From positions 6,335,257 through 6,399,256 of the forward strand of contig NZ_CP042913.1 of the NCBI RefSeq assembly GCF_008065115.1: a stretch of DNA of 64,000 nt. The letters run 5' to 3'. A program made the position numbers and the translations under genes. Shown one piece after another: positions 8,342 through 17,563 of the stretch. The notes under the pieces were generated by a model. That model had not been told where the DNA came from and ran no database searches. It was given only the letters and a program-made list of their open reading frames with translations. How positions within the stretch are numbered: the stretch's first letter is position 1; every line of letters starts with the position of its first letter. This DNA comes from Bythopirellula goksoeyrii. Its GTDB lineage: Bacteria > Planctomycetota > Planctomycetia > Pirellulales > Lacipirellulaceae.

Positions 8342-9544
8342 ATGCTCACCGTCACTGATGCCCTGAATCTCGTCGCCCAATCGGCTCTGCCGCTCCCTGC
8401 CAAACGAGTACCTCTGGCAGAGTCCCTGAGTCTAAAGCTTGCCGAAGGGATCGTGAGCGACATCGATTCGCCACCTTTCGACAAATCAATGCTCGACGGC
8501 TACGCAGTTGCAGTTCACGACTCCTCCCCGACGCGCAAAATTGTCGAGGAAGTCATCGCCGGCGGTGTCCCACATCATGCCGTTCAGCCCGGTACAACGA
8601 TTCGTGTGATGACCGGAGCCCCCATGCCCAAAGGCGCCGATGCTGTCGTGAAAATCGAAGATACCACGCTCCTCGACGACAGTACCGTGCAGCTGCCGGA
8701 AAAGCCTACCAAAGCCGGCTACGGAATCTTCACCCGAGGCAGTTCGTTCCACCAAGGAGAAGAAGTCTTGCCGACAGGCAAACGATTGCGGTCGATCGAT
8801 CTGGCCTTACTCGCCGAAGTGGGTCGCGGCAAGGTCCAGGCAATCCCTCGCCCCAGAGTTGCAGTACTTGCTACCGGGAATGAATTGGTCGAATGTGGCA
8901 AATCACTCGCCCCCGGCCAGATCCGCAACAGCAACAGCCCCATGCTCGTAGCAGCACTCGCCGAGGTCGGAGCTACCGCCATCGAACTAGGCATCGCTCG
9001 CGACGACCCCAGCGAACTCAAAGCGGCCATCGAAAAGGGATTGGAGGCGGACGTGCTGCTCGTCACAGGGGGAGTCTCAGCAGGAGTAATGGACCTGGTC
9101 CCTGGCATTCTCACTGAACTGGGCGTGAAGGAGGTTTTTCACAAGGTCCGGATGAAACCGGGCAAACCTCTGTGGTTTGGCGTGCGCGAGCAAGCCGCAC
9201 ACCGCACACTCGTCTTTGGCCTACCCGGCAATCCGGTAAGCACCTTGGTCTCATTCGTGCTGTTCGTAAGACCCGCCCTCGCCGCACTCAGCGGCGAACC
9301 GTTCGAGCAATCGATTGCACTACGTGGCACTTTGATAGGATCCACCACCCACCACGGTGGTCGCCCCACCTACCATCCTTGTCACCTCGAACAAGCCCTC
9401 GACGCCAGCCTCAGCGTACGCCCCCTCCCCTGGCGCGGCTCTGCCGACTTGGCAGCGCTCACCCGCGCGAATGGACTGATCGTGCTCCCGGCCGGAGATT
9501 ATGAATTGACGGTGGGTACGGCAGTAGAGGTGATGCGGCTTTGA
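8342..9544 (+). CDS. moeA: Molybdopterin molybdotransferase MoeA
   Basis: MoeA inserts molybdate into adenylylated molybdopterin, the last step of molybdenum cofactor synthesis, in the cytoplasm. The 400-residue length is typical. Seen are the domain II/III signature PPFDKSMLDGYAV, the GAPMPKGADAVVKIED strand, the molybdopterin-binding motif ATGNEL, the TGGVSAG loop and the KVRMKPGKP and GLPGNPVS motifs of domain III. The gene begins 7 nt after pabA, with which it is probably cotranscribed; no other molybdenum-cofactor gene is near. It converges on the membrane protein gene at 9553. Confidence 0.95.
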   Translation: MLTVTDALNLVAQSALPLPAKRVPLAESLSLKLAEGIVSDIDSPPFDKSMLDGYAVAVHDSSPTRKIVEEVIAGGVPHHAVQPGTTIRVMTGAPMPKGADAVVKIEDTTLLDDSTVQLPEKPTKAGYGIFTRGSSFHQGEEVLPTGKRLRSIDLALLAEVGRGKVQAIPRPRVAVLATGNELVECGKSLAPGQIRNSNSPMLVAALAEVGATAIELGIARDDPSELKAAIEKGLEADVLLVTGGVSAGVMDLVPGILTELGVKEVFHKVRMKPGKPLWFGVREQAAHRTLVFGLPGNPVSTLVSFVLFVRPALAALSGEPFEQSIALRGTLIGSTTHHGGRPTYHPCHLEQALDASLSVRPLPWRGSADLAALTRANGLIVLPAGDYELTVGTAVEVMRL

Positions 9545-9552
9545 AACAAACC

Positions 9553-10269
9553 TCAAGCGGTCTCGCTTTGCTCCGTTGGAGGTATCTCAGCCGTCCTTTC
9601 TTTCTCATGGATTTCGCCAGATTTTCCTACTGAAAAGGCAGTGCAAATGGCCAATCCAAAAAACAGAACATCCATCCCAGAGAAGCTTTGCAGAAAGCCT
9701 TCTTGGCGAACAGCCTCCTGAAAGGCTCCAAAATTGGCGGCATAGCTCTCGCGAATGTACTCTTCAACTGCCACGCGATAGTCCTGTTTCTCCTCGTCGG
9801 TGAAGCTCTGCCACGCTTCGGCTGCGCCCGCCCAAATATCAGCAGGATACTCAGCTTGGGTCGATGCCTGAGTGGGATCAACGCCCTCGGGCCAGACAAT
9901 CGCTTCACCTGCCTCTTCTCGATTTGTAACCAATTCATCAGCGAGATAAGAAGTGAGCATCTCATCATTAAGCCCGGCGATTGATTCTACAATCACTGTT
10001 TCCGGATCACCGAAGTCGTTGTTCACGACCATTTCTACCATCGCAACTTTACCCAACAAAAGCGAGAACACAGTAATCACTACAGCGAGCAGGCCGACAT
10101 AGGGACTCCCTGCACTGGCACCCTTGACGGTTGCCCAACCGACGGCTAGTCCAATCCCCCATGCCAACCAACCAATCTCGTAGTTGGCGTAGTAGGCAAT
10201 TGCTGCCCATAATGCGGCCCCAGCAAGCCCCGCGATCATACCAAAGAATGCTGCTTTGCCATAATTCAT
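9553..10269 (-). CDS. Membrane protein with cytoplasmic or external acidic domain
   Basis: The product has 238 residues from the ATG at 10269, with GGAG about 8 nt upstream. Two or three membrane helices lie in the first 85 residues (AAFFGMIAGLAGAALWAAIAY, IGWLAWGIGLAVGWATV, VGLLAVVITVFSLLLG); then comes a soluble acidic helical domain (residues about 90-200) and a last hydrophobic stretch, VLFFGLAICTAFSVG. Planctomycete genomes hold many such 'hypothetical' proteins beginning MNYGKAAFFG. No catalytic motif was recognised. Neighbours give no functional hint. Confidence 0.72.
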   Translation of the reverse strand: MNYGKAAFFGMIAGLAGAALWAAIAYYANYEIGWLAWGIGLAVGWATVKGASAGSPYVGLLAVVITVFSLLLGKVAMVEMVVNNDFGDPETVIVESIAGLNDEMLTSYLADELVTNREEAGEAIVWPEGVDPTQASTQAEYPADIWAGAAEAWQSFTDEEKQDYRVAVEEYIRESYAANFGAFQEAVRQEGFLQSFSGMDVLFFGLAICTAFSVGKSGEIHEKERTAEIPPTEQSETA

Positions 10270-10481
10270 CGGAACTTCTCCGTGTGTCTGGATGGGATGT
10301 GAAGTTGAGTACCTCTGCAAATCTAGCCCGTTCTGGAGTCAATCGGCATCTAGTAGGGTTGAAAATTATCTGAAAAGGAATGCTCAATAGCCAAGCACCT
10401 GTCCCAACCGGTACATTCGTAGCAATTCTCGGCTTCTGGTTCGTCGAATCCTGATCGCTAGGATGACAAGACGAGGCAGTT

Positions 10482-10802
10482 TCACTCCGGTAAATTATGT
10501 GCCTGAGGCATCTGCGCTCCGTGCCGGAAACCGAAGACTTCTACAAAATGACGATCATCATCAACTCGATACAGAAACAAATGGCTATCCACAATCAATG
10601 CTCGGATTGTGTATTCACGCAAATCGTCTTCAGGAGGCTTCGGACAACGGTGTGGCATCGTGCGGAGTGTATCCACAGCAGCAAGTGCCTTTCGCAACCA
10701 TCGCTCTGCCGTGAGGGGTTTGCCTTGGTTGAATTCGAGGTAATCGAGAAACTTTTCTACGTCCGCGAATGCTCAATCTGTAATGATGACACGGTAATTC
10801 AT
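10482..10802 (-). pseudogene. RelE/ParE-type toxin with a nonsense codon at codon 10
   Basis: The frame starts at the ATG at 10802, which overlaps the antitoxin stop (ATGA), and runs 106 codons to the stop at 10482. It is broken by a TGA at 10775-10773, right after MNYRVIITD. The rest reads cleanly as a RelE/ParE fold: an N-terminal helix (AFADVEKFLDYLE), a middle REYTIRALIVDSHLFLYRV strand pair, and the C-terminal FVEVFGFRHGAQ that ends the family. One base change would restore it. A restart inside is unlikely to give an active toxin. A sequencing error cannot be excluded from one genome. Confidence 0.8.
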
Positions 10803-11074
10803 CCCTGAATGGAATAGCCCCGCTTCGTACCAAGCTCAAGAAGGGCCTCCTTCATATCTCGATATTTCCCTGCGGCAAGTTCTTCTTCACCGCGGCGGAT
10901 CATTGCTTCGCTAGTGGCAAGTTCTTCCGCACTGGAAGGGCCGAAAGCATTTTCTGTTGGCTTGTCGGTAACAATCAGATGGCCGACGTACGCAGCAATA
11001 TCTTTACCGAATCCTGCGGCTTCGGCATTTGTGTAGACAAGGGCATCGGCGTCAGGTGGTAGTTCGATTTGCAT
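10799..11074 (-). CDS. Antitoxin of a RelE/ParE-type toxin-antitoxin pair
   Basis: The 91-residue product starts at the ATG at 11074; a longer in-frame reading to 11152 is not protein-like. It has a small folded N-terminal part (IELPPDADALVYTNAEAAGFG) and a charged C-terminal helix (RRGEEELAAGKYRDMKEALLELG), the tail that usually wraps the toxin. Its stop overlaps the toxin start by 4 nt, the usual layout of type II modules, where the antitoxin is made first and represses the operon. Here the toxin carries a nonsense codon, so the antitoxin may be an orphan or may protect against a related toxin elsewhere. Confidence 0.75.
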   Translation of the reverse strand: MQIELPPDADALVYTNAEAAGFGKDIAAYVGHLIVTDKPTENAFGPSSAEELATSEAMIRRGEEELAAGKYRDMKEALLELGTKRGYSIQG

Positions 11075-11187
11075 TCTTCTATTTATCCATTGAGTGCCGT
11101 GATTTGTCAAAGTTGGTAAGGCTAAGCAGGTCTGCAAACCTTCACACTTCATTGTACTCCGGTTTCTAAGGTCGGGAAATACTCTTC

Positions 11188-11208
11188 GCGACCAACGGTC
11201 GCGGCTTT
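11188..11208 (-). repeat. Single REP hairpin (family A) after rseP
   Basis: GCGACC-AAC-GGTCGC forms a 6-bp hairpin followed by GGCTTT, the reverse orientation of the AAAGCCGC-type REP found around the RAYT gene at 17012. It lies 5 nt past the rseP stop. Confidence 0.75.
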
Positions 11209-11212
11209 GTGC

Positions 11213-13318
11213 CTACAGATTCCGATCAATCAACCCCAGATCAAGCGAGATCACAAACAGCATCAGCGAGATGATGAACACGAACCCAACCGTGTGAAGC
11301 GCGACAACGAAACGCTCACTGGCCGGTCTGCCGCGGAGGCCTTCCCAGGCGAGGAACACCATGTGTCCGCCATCGAGCAGCGGAATCGGCAAGAAATTGA
11401 TTACCGCAAGGTTGGCGCTGAGCATGGTGAGAAATACTAGCAGCTTGCCTACACCTTCGAATGCTGAGTAGCCGGCCGCTTGAGCGATCGTAATCGGCCC
11501 GCCCAATGATGTGAGTGGCACTTGGGTTCCCAGCTTCCGTAGGAAGCGGTAGACCATTCCCAACGAATTGACCGTCTCGCGATAACCCAACTCAACTTGC
11601 TCGCTGAACGAACTCGCGCGGCGCATCTTCTGAATCGGGTCGACGATGAAACCCCGTTCAGGCTCAAAGCTATCGGGGACGATTTGCGGCTTCAGTGTGG
11701 CCGTCAGAGTTTCTGTGCCGCGTTGGTAGGTGAGCATCACCTCATCGTCGGTGGATAAGTTCTGCAACAACTGCGTGAACATGGGCCAGTTGTGGCCACC
11801 CTTTTCGTTGAACTTGATGGTGCGAGTTTCTGTCTTTTCGCCGACGGGCAGAGTGATCTCTGCTTTGGTGACCACGTCGCCGCTTTGCATCCCAGCGGCG
11901 GCAGCGGGGCTCTCGGGAATCACGTGATCCACCCGGTTCAGTACCCGATAAGCAATTCCTAGGGCCGGCACACTCAGTGGATCGTTTTCTAGCCAGGAAG
12001 GTTCCGTCCATGTGACTTTGCGAAGTCGCAATTCAACTGGTTCGGTGGTTTGCTTGCCATCGCTCGAAGCTGCCGAGTGACGCACTGTAAGCTCAATCGT
12101 GCGCCCATCCGGGGCCAACTTGCGAAGCTGCTCGGGTAGCATCATTGGATCGCCGAACAGGCGTTCTCCCTCCACAACTTCCGCTGCGGCTGCACCAGGG
12201 GCATGGCTGATACGGTCGATAAAGTCGCCGGGGGCTATCTTCTCAGAGGCTTCCGATCCTTTCTCGACGGCCACGATCTTGCCCGGCTCCATCACCAGAC
12301 CCAAGGTCCGCGTAGGCAATGGCTCTACTGTAATCGTCTCTTCCGAACCACCTTTACGTGGTCCGAAGGGATCCCGTTTGGACTCCTTCCCCCCCCGCTG
12401 AACCGTTACCTCTAAAGGCTCCGACGAGTGCTCTACCAAGGCGGCAACTAACTGGTAGTATTCCGATATTGGCTCTCCATTGATGGCAACGATTTCGTCG
12501 TTCCCTTCAAATTTTGGAGAAGCCTCTGCGGCCGGAGAATCAGTGGCGACTGGTTTCTCTTCGTTCAGCCGCAACGAAAACGGTGAGATAATGCCAACCT
12601 TCGGCAGACCCGCGTCCTGTCGCGGCTTGAGCGTGATATCTTCTTCCTCGCCCGTGGCGGCCCGTTTCACCGTGAAGGGAATTCCCTTTTCCAAATCGCC
12701 AAGGGTCACACCACTCTTAAGTTCATTGAAGGAAGGATTCTCGACACTTCCGATGCGCGTGATTTCATCTCCGGTACGGATCCCCGCCTGATAGGCTGCC
12801 GAACCTGGAGAGGTCTGACCCACGATGCAAGGGATGTAAGGCACGCCGATTCCGTACGCGATTACGGCGAAGATGAAGGCAAAGATCACGTTCATGATCA
12901 CACCGGCTGAAATGATCGCCATTCTTTGTGGCACACTCTTGGCAAGATAGCTGCGACTATCGACTTCATACTTCGTGCCATCGGGGCCGACGATCTCTTT
13001 CGTCTGGATATTGCTCCCTTCGCCAACCTGGGACTCGCGCACCTGCTCGGCAATGTTGGCCGGATTGTCGTCCTGGCCGAGCATCTTCACGTAGCCCCCC
13101 AGGGGAAGAATTCCAATGCCATACTCGGTCTCGCCCCATTTGTGGCTAAGCTTGTAGCCCCCGATATCAAACCCGATGAAGAACTTTTCGCATTTCACGC
13201 CGCACATCTTAGCAACGGCAAAGTGCCCCAGTTCGTGGACGAAGATCACTGTCCCCAGGCCAATAGCGACCTGGAGAATCACGATGATCCATTCCAACTG
13301 AGTTGCGACGGCAATCAA
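11213..13318 (-). CDS. rseP: RIP site-2 protease RseP with PDZ domains
   Basis: RseP is an inner-membrane zinc protease that cuts anti-sigma factors and signal peptides within the bilayer. The first helix carries the zinc motif HELGH about 24 residues from the proposed start; the second site is in NFLPIPLLDGGH near the C-terminus, followed by two membrane helices. Between them lie at least two PDZ-like domains, one with SPGSAAYQAGIRTGDEI and one with PESPAAAAGMQSGDVV. About 700 residues is longer than the usual 450, owing to extra inserts in the periplasmic part. The TTG at 13318 overlaps the dxr stop (TTGA) and is the likely coupled start; a GTG at 13354 is possible. A REP hairpin follows the stop. 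Confidence 0.9.
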   Translation of the reverse strand: MIAVATQLEWIIVILQVAIGLGTVIFVHELGHFAVAKMCGVKCEKFFIGFDIGGYKLSHKWGETEYGIGILPLGGYVKMLGQDDNPANIAEQVRESQVGEGSNIQTKEIVGPDGTKYEVDSRSYLAKSVPQRMAIISAGVIMNVIFAFIFAVIAYGIGVPYIPCIVGQTSPGSAAYQAGIRTGDEITRIGSVENPSFNELKSGVTLGDLEKGIPFTVKRAATGEEEDITLKPRQDAGLPKVGIISPFSLRLNEEKPVATDSPAAEASPKFEGNDEIVAINGEPISEYYQLVAALVEHSSEPLEVTVQRGGKESKRDPFGPRKGGSEETITVEPLPTRTLGLVMEPGKIVAVEKGSEASEKIAPGDFIDRISHAPGAAAAEVVEGERLFGDPMMLPEQLRKLAPDGRTIELTVRHSAASSDGKQTTEPVELRLRKVTWTEPSWLENDPLSVPALGIAYRVLNRVDHVIPESPAAAAGMQSGDVVTKAEITLPVGEKTETRTIKFNEKGGHNWPMFTQLLQNLSTDDEVMLTYQRGTETLTATLKPQIVPDSFEPERGFIVDPIQKMRRASSFSEQVELGYRETVNSLGMVYRFLRKLGTQVPLTSLGGPITIAQAAGYSAFEGVGKLLVFLTMLSANLAVINFLPIPLLDGGHMVFLAWEGLRGRPASERFVVALHTVGFVFIISLMLFVISLDLGLIDRNL

Positions 13319-14478
13319 GCAAATACCCAATGCGAAACCTCCTCGCGAGCCCACCGGTCGAGTTCGACGAGCGACTCGAGCGTGGGATCGGAATCAAAAT
13401 TGTGTGATTGTAATACGCTCCGGCAAGCCGGGACGATTTCGGTAAAGTGTAGCTCACCGGCCAGGAAAGCCCCAACCGCAGCTTCATTGGCTGCATTCAA
13501 CACAGTTCCCGTGGTCCCCCCCTCGCGGGCACATTGGTGCCCCAGTTCCAAGGCAGGATAACGCTCGGGGTCTGGCGGGGAAAATTCCAGTGAGAAACTC
13601 GTTCCCCAGTCCACACGCTCAGCCACGCCGGCAACCCGCTGAGGATAGTACAAAGCGTGCTGGATGGGGAGCCGCATATCGGGGGGGCTCATCTGAGCAA
13701 TCACCGAACCATCGACGAATTCGACCAATGAATGTACCACCGACTGCGGATGAATCGACACATCGATCCGCTCGCTGGGCACATCAAACAACCAGCGGGC
13801 CTCGATTATCTCTAACGCCTTGTTCATCATCGTGGCCGAATCGACCGTGATTTTCGGCCCCATGTCCCAAACAGGATGCTCCAATGCCTCTGCTACGGTG
13901 ACTTGCTTGAGCTGGTTCTGGTTGAGCTGGCGGAAGGGACCCCCGCTAGCCGTCAGTACGATTCGCTCGACTTCCGTGGGCTGACCTGCCTGGAGCGCTT
14001 GAAAAATCGCGCTGTGTTCGCTGTCGACAGGCAAGATCTGGGCTCCTTGCTTCCGAGCAAGCTGCATCACCAAGGAACCGGCCATAACCAGGGATTCTTT
14101 ATTTGCCAGAGCCACGGTCTTCTTGTTTTCCAAAGCGGCCCAGGTGCTCTCTAGTCCTGCACGGCCCACGATGGCTGCTAGCACCATGTCGATCTCCGGC
14201 TGGGCGACGACCCGATTGAGCTCGTCGCAACCAATCAACAGTTCGGTCCCTTTCGGCAGTTTTGACCAATCAAATTTTTCTGCCGCCTTGGAATCGGTGG
14301 CAACGACCCAACGTGGCGCGAATTCCGTGGCTTGAGCCACCAGCAGGTCCAATTGCGAGTGAGCAGATATCGCGGCCACCTCCAGAGCACCACCACTAGC
14401 CGCAATTACGCGGAGCGCATTGGTCCCAATGCTCCCCGTGGAGCCGAGTACCGCAATTTTTCGGGGCGCGTCGGCCAT
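13315..14478 (-). CDS. dxr: 1-deoxy-D-xylulose 5-phosphate reductoisomerase
   Basis: DXR makes 2-C-methyl-D-erythritol 4-phosphate with NADPH, the committed step of the MEP isoprenoid pathway, in the cytoplasm. The ATG at 14478 gives 387 residues, the normal size. Seen are the NADPH-binding GSTGSIG near residue 14, ANKESLVMAG, the metal-site PVDSEHSAIFQ, the substrate loop TASGGPF, and NAANEAAVGAF near the end. The frame is open upstream to 14550 but that part lies in a repeat. dxr and rseP overlap by 4 nt, a common bacterial pairing. A long inverted repeat lies 14-103 nt before the start. Confidence 0.96.
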   Translation of the reverse strand: MADAPRKIAVLGSTGSIGTNALRVIAASGGALEVAAISAHSQLDLLVAQATEFAPRWVVATDSKAAEKFDWSKLPKGTELLIGCDELNRVVAQPEIDMVLAAIVGRAGLESTWAALENKKTVALANKESLVMAGSLVMQLARKQGAQILPVDSEHSAIFQALQAGQPTEVERIVLTASGGPFRQLNQNQLKQVTVAEALEHPVWDMGPKITVDSATMMNKALEIIEARWLFDVPSERIDVSIHPQSVVHSLVEFVDGSVIAQMSPPDMRLPIQHALYYPQRVAGVAERVDWGTSFSLEFSPPDPERYPALELGHQCAREGGTTGTVLNAANEAAVGAFLAGELHFTEIVPACRSVLQSHNFDSDPTLESLVELDRWAREEVSHWVFA

Positions 14479-14491
14479 GGTAAATCCGGGA

Positions 14492-14581
14492 AATAATGAC
14501 CAATGTCCAAAACCCAATGACCCATTGGGTTTGAATAGATGGCCTTTCACTGGTCATTGGGAATTGAGCATTGGTCATTTT
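14492..14581. repeat. Long inverted repeat of CCAATGACC-type units upstream of dxr
   Basis: The arms, about 30 nt each (AATGACCAATG...CCCAATGACC and its partner GGTCATTGGG...CATTGGTCATT), pair with few mismatches. Inside the left arm, AACCCAATG-ACC-CATTGGGTT is a perfect 9-bp hairpin at 14511-14531. The element starts 14 nt upstream of the dxr ATG, so it would lie in the 5' leader. Confidence 0.8.
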
Positions 14582-14870
14582 CTCTACCGCACCTATCGCT
14601 TGTAACGGGCGTAGTGAAGATAGGGAAAATGCCTGACAAAGAACCATGCAGCGAAATGTCCGTCAGGAAAATGCGTTCGAGTCCGGTATTTTAGGTGTGA
14701 AATGGGTTTGTCACAACCCACGGCCCTCCGCACCTTCGATGCTTCCCCTCGGAAGTTTCGTTGTCTTTTCCTGGGGGCTAACTTAGGATGGAAGAAACTG
14801 CGAACAAAACTTTGGCCTTGCCGCTATTCCTGCTCAGGCGGGAAACCAACCCCTGAAAGATCGATCATAG
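14582..14870. other. Divergent dxr/ftsH intergenic DNA
   Basis: The dxr-ftsH gap (14479-14870) holds the inverted repeat described at 14492-14581. In the remaining 289 nt no gene, RNA or clear sigma-70 promoter was recognised; both genes must have promoters here. No strong ribosome-binding site precedes the ftsH ATG at 14871. Confidence 0.5.
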
Positions 14871-16940
14871 ATGGACGATTCTCCCAACCAATCCAAAGGT
14901 TCCTCCGATAAGAAGCCAAATCCACAGTCAGGCAATCTGGTCTGGTATGTCCTGGGACTAATGGCTTTGTTGCTGCTCCTGGGTACATTGTGGGGCGGGC
15001 AAAATCGACTCACCATCAAATGGAGTGATCTCGAACGGCTTATCGTCAAAAGCGACGAACCTCAGGAAAACTGGATCAATGTTGAAGACACCACGACAAC
15101 TCCTCCCCGCACGCTCAAACTCTACGGCCTATCCGACATAAAAATCGGCAACACCGAAGTGACCGGCAACGTGATGGCGGAGGTACTCACTGGAGGACCA
15201 CCCGCCGACAAATCTGATTCGGCCGATGATGAATTAGCTGCCAAAGGGCCCAAGTCCTACGCATTTAGGACCAACCGACTGCCCAATGAGCAAATGCTGC
15301 TCACACTGCTACACGATCATGGCCTCGAGCACACGATGGCCGAATCGCCAAGCCCATTCCTCAGCTACCTGCCGATGCTCACCTTCACGGGTCTCTTGAT
15401 TCTGTTGATGGTCGTCATGATGCGACGCATGGGAGGGGCAGGTTCGCCGATGGCTTTCGGACGGAGTCGAGCCAAGCTCTATGTGCAGGAAGATATCGAA
15501 GTCACGTTCGACGATGTGGCCGGAGTCGATGAAGCCGTCGACGAGCTGCGCGAAGTGGTCGATTTTCTCAAGAATCCGGAACGTTATCAACAACTTGGCG
15601 GTCGCATTCCTAAAGGTGTGTTGCTCGTAGGCCCACCAGGTACTGGCAAGACGTTGCTGGCCAAAGCGGTAGCCGGCGAAGCGGGCGTATCGTTCTTCAG
15701 TCTAAGCGGTAGCGACTTTGTGGAAATGTTCGTCGGCGTAGGAGCAGCCCGAGTTAGGGACATGTTCAGCCAAGCTGAACAACGTGCTCCGTGTATCATC
15801 TTCATCGACGAACTCGATGCCCTCGGCAAGACTCGTGGCAGTGGACAAATTGGTGGCCATGACGAACGCGAGCAAACCCTCAATGCACTGCTGGTAGAAA
15901 TGGACGGCTTCGGCTCGAACAGCGGCGTCATTGTGATGGCCGCTACCAATCGCCCTGAAACATTAGACCCCGCACTTTTGCGACCCGGTCGATTTGATCG
16001 ACATGTGTTGGTTGATCGTCCCGATGTCTCAGGTAGGGAAGAAATTCTTGAAGTCCACTTGGTGAACATCAAAGTTGCCGATGATGTGAAAGTCAAAGAG
16101 GTCGCTGCGATCACGAGCGGCTTTGTCGGTGCCGATCTAGCAAACGTTGTCAATGAAGCGGCCCTCTTGGCTGCCCGCAAAGGAAAGAAAGCCGTCACTC
16201 GCACCGATTTCCTCGAAGCCGTCGAACGTGCCAGTATTGGCTTGGAGAAGAAAAGCCGCATCATCCATGATGAAGAAAAGATTCGTCTGGCTTACCATGA
16301 GGCCGGACATGCGTTGGTGGCCTTTTCACTGCCGAATACGGACCCCGTGCATAAAGTCTCGATCATCCCACGTGGCCTGAGTGCGCTCGGTTATATGCAG
16401 CAACGCCCCGATCGCGACCGCTACATGATGACTCGTGGGCAACTCGAAAGCGGCATCCAGGTGGCACTCGCCGGCACGTTGGCCGAGGAATTGATTTTCG
16501 ACGAGGTCGCCACCGGTGCGAGCAACGATCTGGAGCGCGCCACCGAAATCGCGCGCAGCATGGTCATGGACTACGGCATGAGCCGACTAGGTCGAGTAAA
16601 CTATCGCGAAAACAATCGCAACCCGTTCCTCGCCACCGGCGCCGAGGGAGGCCGCATGGCAACCCACAGCGAACAAACAGCGCGCGAGATTGACCAAGAA
16701 GTCAAACGTCTCCTCGACGAATCGCTAGATCGAGCCCGAAGTATCCTGGAGAATCGTCGCGCGGCACTGGTCGCCATCAGTGAAGAATTGATGATTCAGG
16801 AAGTTATCGACGCGGAAGAACTCAAACGCATCGTCGAAGAAAACTCACCAAGCCCCATGATCGTCCCGGGTACCGATTCCGAGAATAAGCGCACGGCTAA
16901 AACAGGGGAGGCCAAAACCGATACCGCCACCGGTTCCTAA
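14871..16940 (+). CDS. ftsH: ATP-dependent zinc metalloprotease FtsH
   Basis: FtsH is a hexameric inner-membrane AAA+ protease that degrades membrane and short-lived regulatory proteins. The 689-residue product has two membrane helices (about 23-43 and 163-185) around a periplasmic domain that is longer than in E. coli. The AAA module shows Walker A GPPGTGKT near 253, Walker [11 protein letters not shown], and the second region of homology [21 protein letters not shown] (21 residues, ending in His). The protease zinc site is HEAGH near 476, with the third ligand region in the downstream [14 protein letters not shown]-like block. The tail is low-complexity. A REP doublet begins 1 nt after the stop. 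Confidence 0.97.
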   Translation: MDDSPNQSKGSSDKKPNPQSGNLVWYVLGLMALLLLLGTLWGGQNRLTIKWSDLERLIVKSDEPQENWINVEDTTTTPPRTLKLYGLSDIKIGNTEVTGNVMAEVLTGGPPADKSDSADDELAAKGPKSYAFRTNRLPNEQMLLTLLHDHGLEHTMAESPSPFLSYLPMLTFTGLLILLMVVMMRRMGGAGSPMAFGRSRAKLYVQEDIEVTFDDVAGVDEAVDELREVVDFLKNPERYQQLGGRIPKGVLLVGPPGTGKTLLAKAVAGEAGVSFFSLSGSDFVEMFVGVGAARVRDMFSQAEQRAPCIIFIDELDALGKTRGSGQIGGHDEREQTLNALLVEMDGFGSNSGVIVMAATNRPETLDPALLRPGRFDRHVLVDRPDVSGREEILEVHLVNIKVADDVKVKEVAAITSGFVGADLANVVNEAALLAARKGKKAVTRTDFLEAVERASIGLEKKSRIIHDEEKIRLAYHEAGHALVAFSLPNTDPVHKVSIIPRGLSALGYMQQRPDRDRYMMTRGQLESGIQVALAGTLAEELIFDEVATGASNDLERATEIARSMVMDYGMSRLGRVNYRENNRNPFLATGAEGGRMATHSEQTAREIDQEVKRLLDESLDRARSILENRRAALVAISEELMIQEVIDAEELKRIVEENSPSPMIVPGTDSENKRTAKTGEAKTDTATGS

Positions 16941-16941
16941 T

Positions 16942-16997
16942 AAAGCCGCGACCGCCGGTCGCGCGTATGACAATTCGCCACCAGCGGTGGCGGCTTT
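16942..16997. repeat. REP doublet, family A copy 1
   Basis: It begins 1 nt after the ftsH stop and ends 14 nt before the RAYT start. The outer arms AAAGCCGCGACCGCCGGT and ACCAGCGGTGGCGGCTTT (18 nt) pair with two mismatches. It is nearly identical to the copy at 17534. Confidence 0.85.
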
Positions 16998-17011
16998 ATG
17001 GAACAATCGTC

Positions 17012-17563
17012 ATGCCCAAAACCATCGGCTATCACATCGTATTATCGGGCCATGGTTTGTGGCTTCCCGGTGATGATCGGGGCCATTGGTCCGAAGCCTG
17101 GGACGCGGAGTTGGGACTCATCGAACCTCACACCTTGCACCCGGGCGACCCGGTCCGCAAGCGAATCGCTCAAGAACGAATGGTCCATCCACCGGTACGA
17201 TTGAGTACCGCTATGCAGAACAGCGTCATTACAAGATTCGCATCCTGTGCGGCGGATTCGGACTGGCAAATCGTCGCTGCGTCAATCGAATCGACCCATA
17301 CTCATTTATTGCTCACCTACACAGAGCGCAACATTGACAACACAGTCAAGTGGCTCAAGGATCAAACCACCAAAGCCATCCATCGAGAAACATCGCACCA
17401 GGGACCCGTGTGGTGCAAAGGCAAATGGCGGTCGTTTGTGTTCGAGTTGGACGTTTGGAACAACACCCTGCGCTACATCGAGCGACACAATGAACGCCGC
17501 GGCGTGAGCCCGCGACCCTATCCTTTTCTGGCACAAAGCCGCGACCGCCGGTCGCGCATATGA
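17012..17563 (+). CDS. REP-associated tyrosine transposase (RAYT, Y1/HUH family)
   Basis: RAYTs are single-copy relatives of IS200/IS605 transposases that nick REP hairpins with a tyrosine. The ATG at 17012 gives 183 residues (PKTIGYHIVLSGHGLWLPGD), preferred to 16967, which lies inside the repeat. Seen are the histidine pair in STHTHLLLTY, where the middle residue is Thr instead of a hydrophobic one, the helix DNTVKWLKDQTTKAI, and a C-terminal YIERHNERRG with the candidate catalytic Tyr. The last ten residues and the stop come from the downstream REP copy. It is a planctomycete-type branch, often annotated only as 'transposase'. Activity is not proven. Confidence 0.78.
   Translation: MPKTIGYHIVLSGHGLWLPGDDRGHWSEAWDAELGLIEPHTLHPGDPVRKRIAQERMVHPPVRLSTAMQNSVITRFASCAADSDWQIVAASIESTHTHLLLTYTERNIDNTVKWLKDQTTKAIHRETSHQGPVWCKGKWRSFVFELDVWNNTLRYIERHNERRGVSPRPYPFLAQSRDRRSRI

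Noticed and set aside
10773-10775. Selenocysteine reading of the toxin TGA
   Set aside because: No SECIS-like hairpin follows, and no selenocysteine genes are in view; a nonsense mutation is simpler.
11213-11440. A plus-strand gene at 11207-11440
   Set aside because: It lies wholly inside rseP in the opposite direction and has the Arg/Glu-rich look of a shadow frame.
13318-13354. rseP start at GTG 13354
   Set aside because: It would add residues inside dxr; the TTG overlapping the dxr stop fits coupled translation better, though this is not certain.
16967-17012. Longer start of the first RAYT gene
   Set aside because: The added residues are read from the REP doublet; the ATG at 17012 gives the family-like start.
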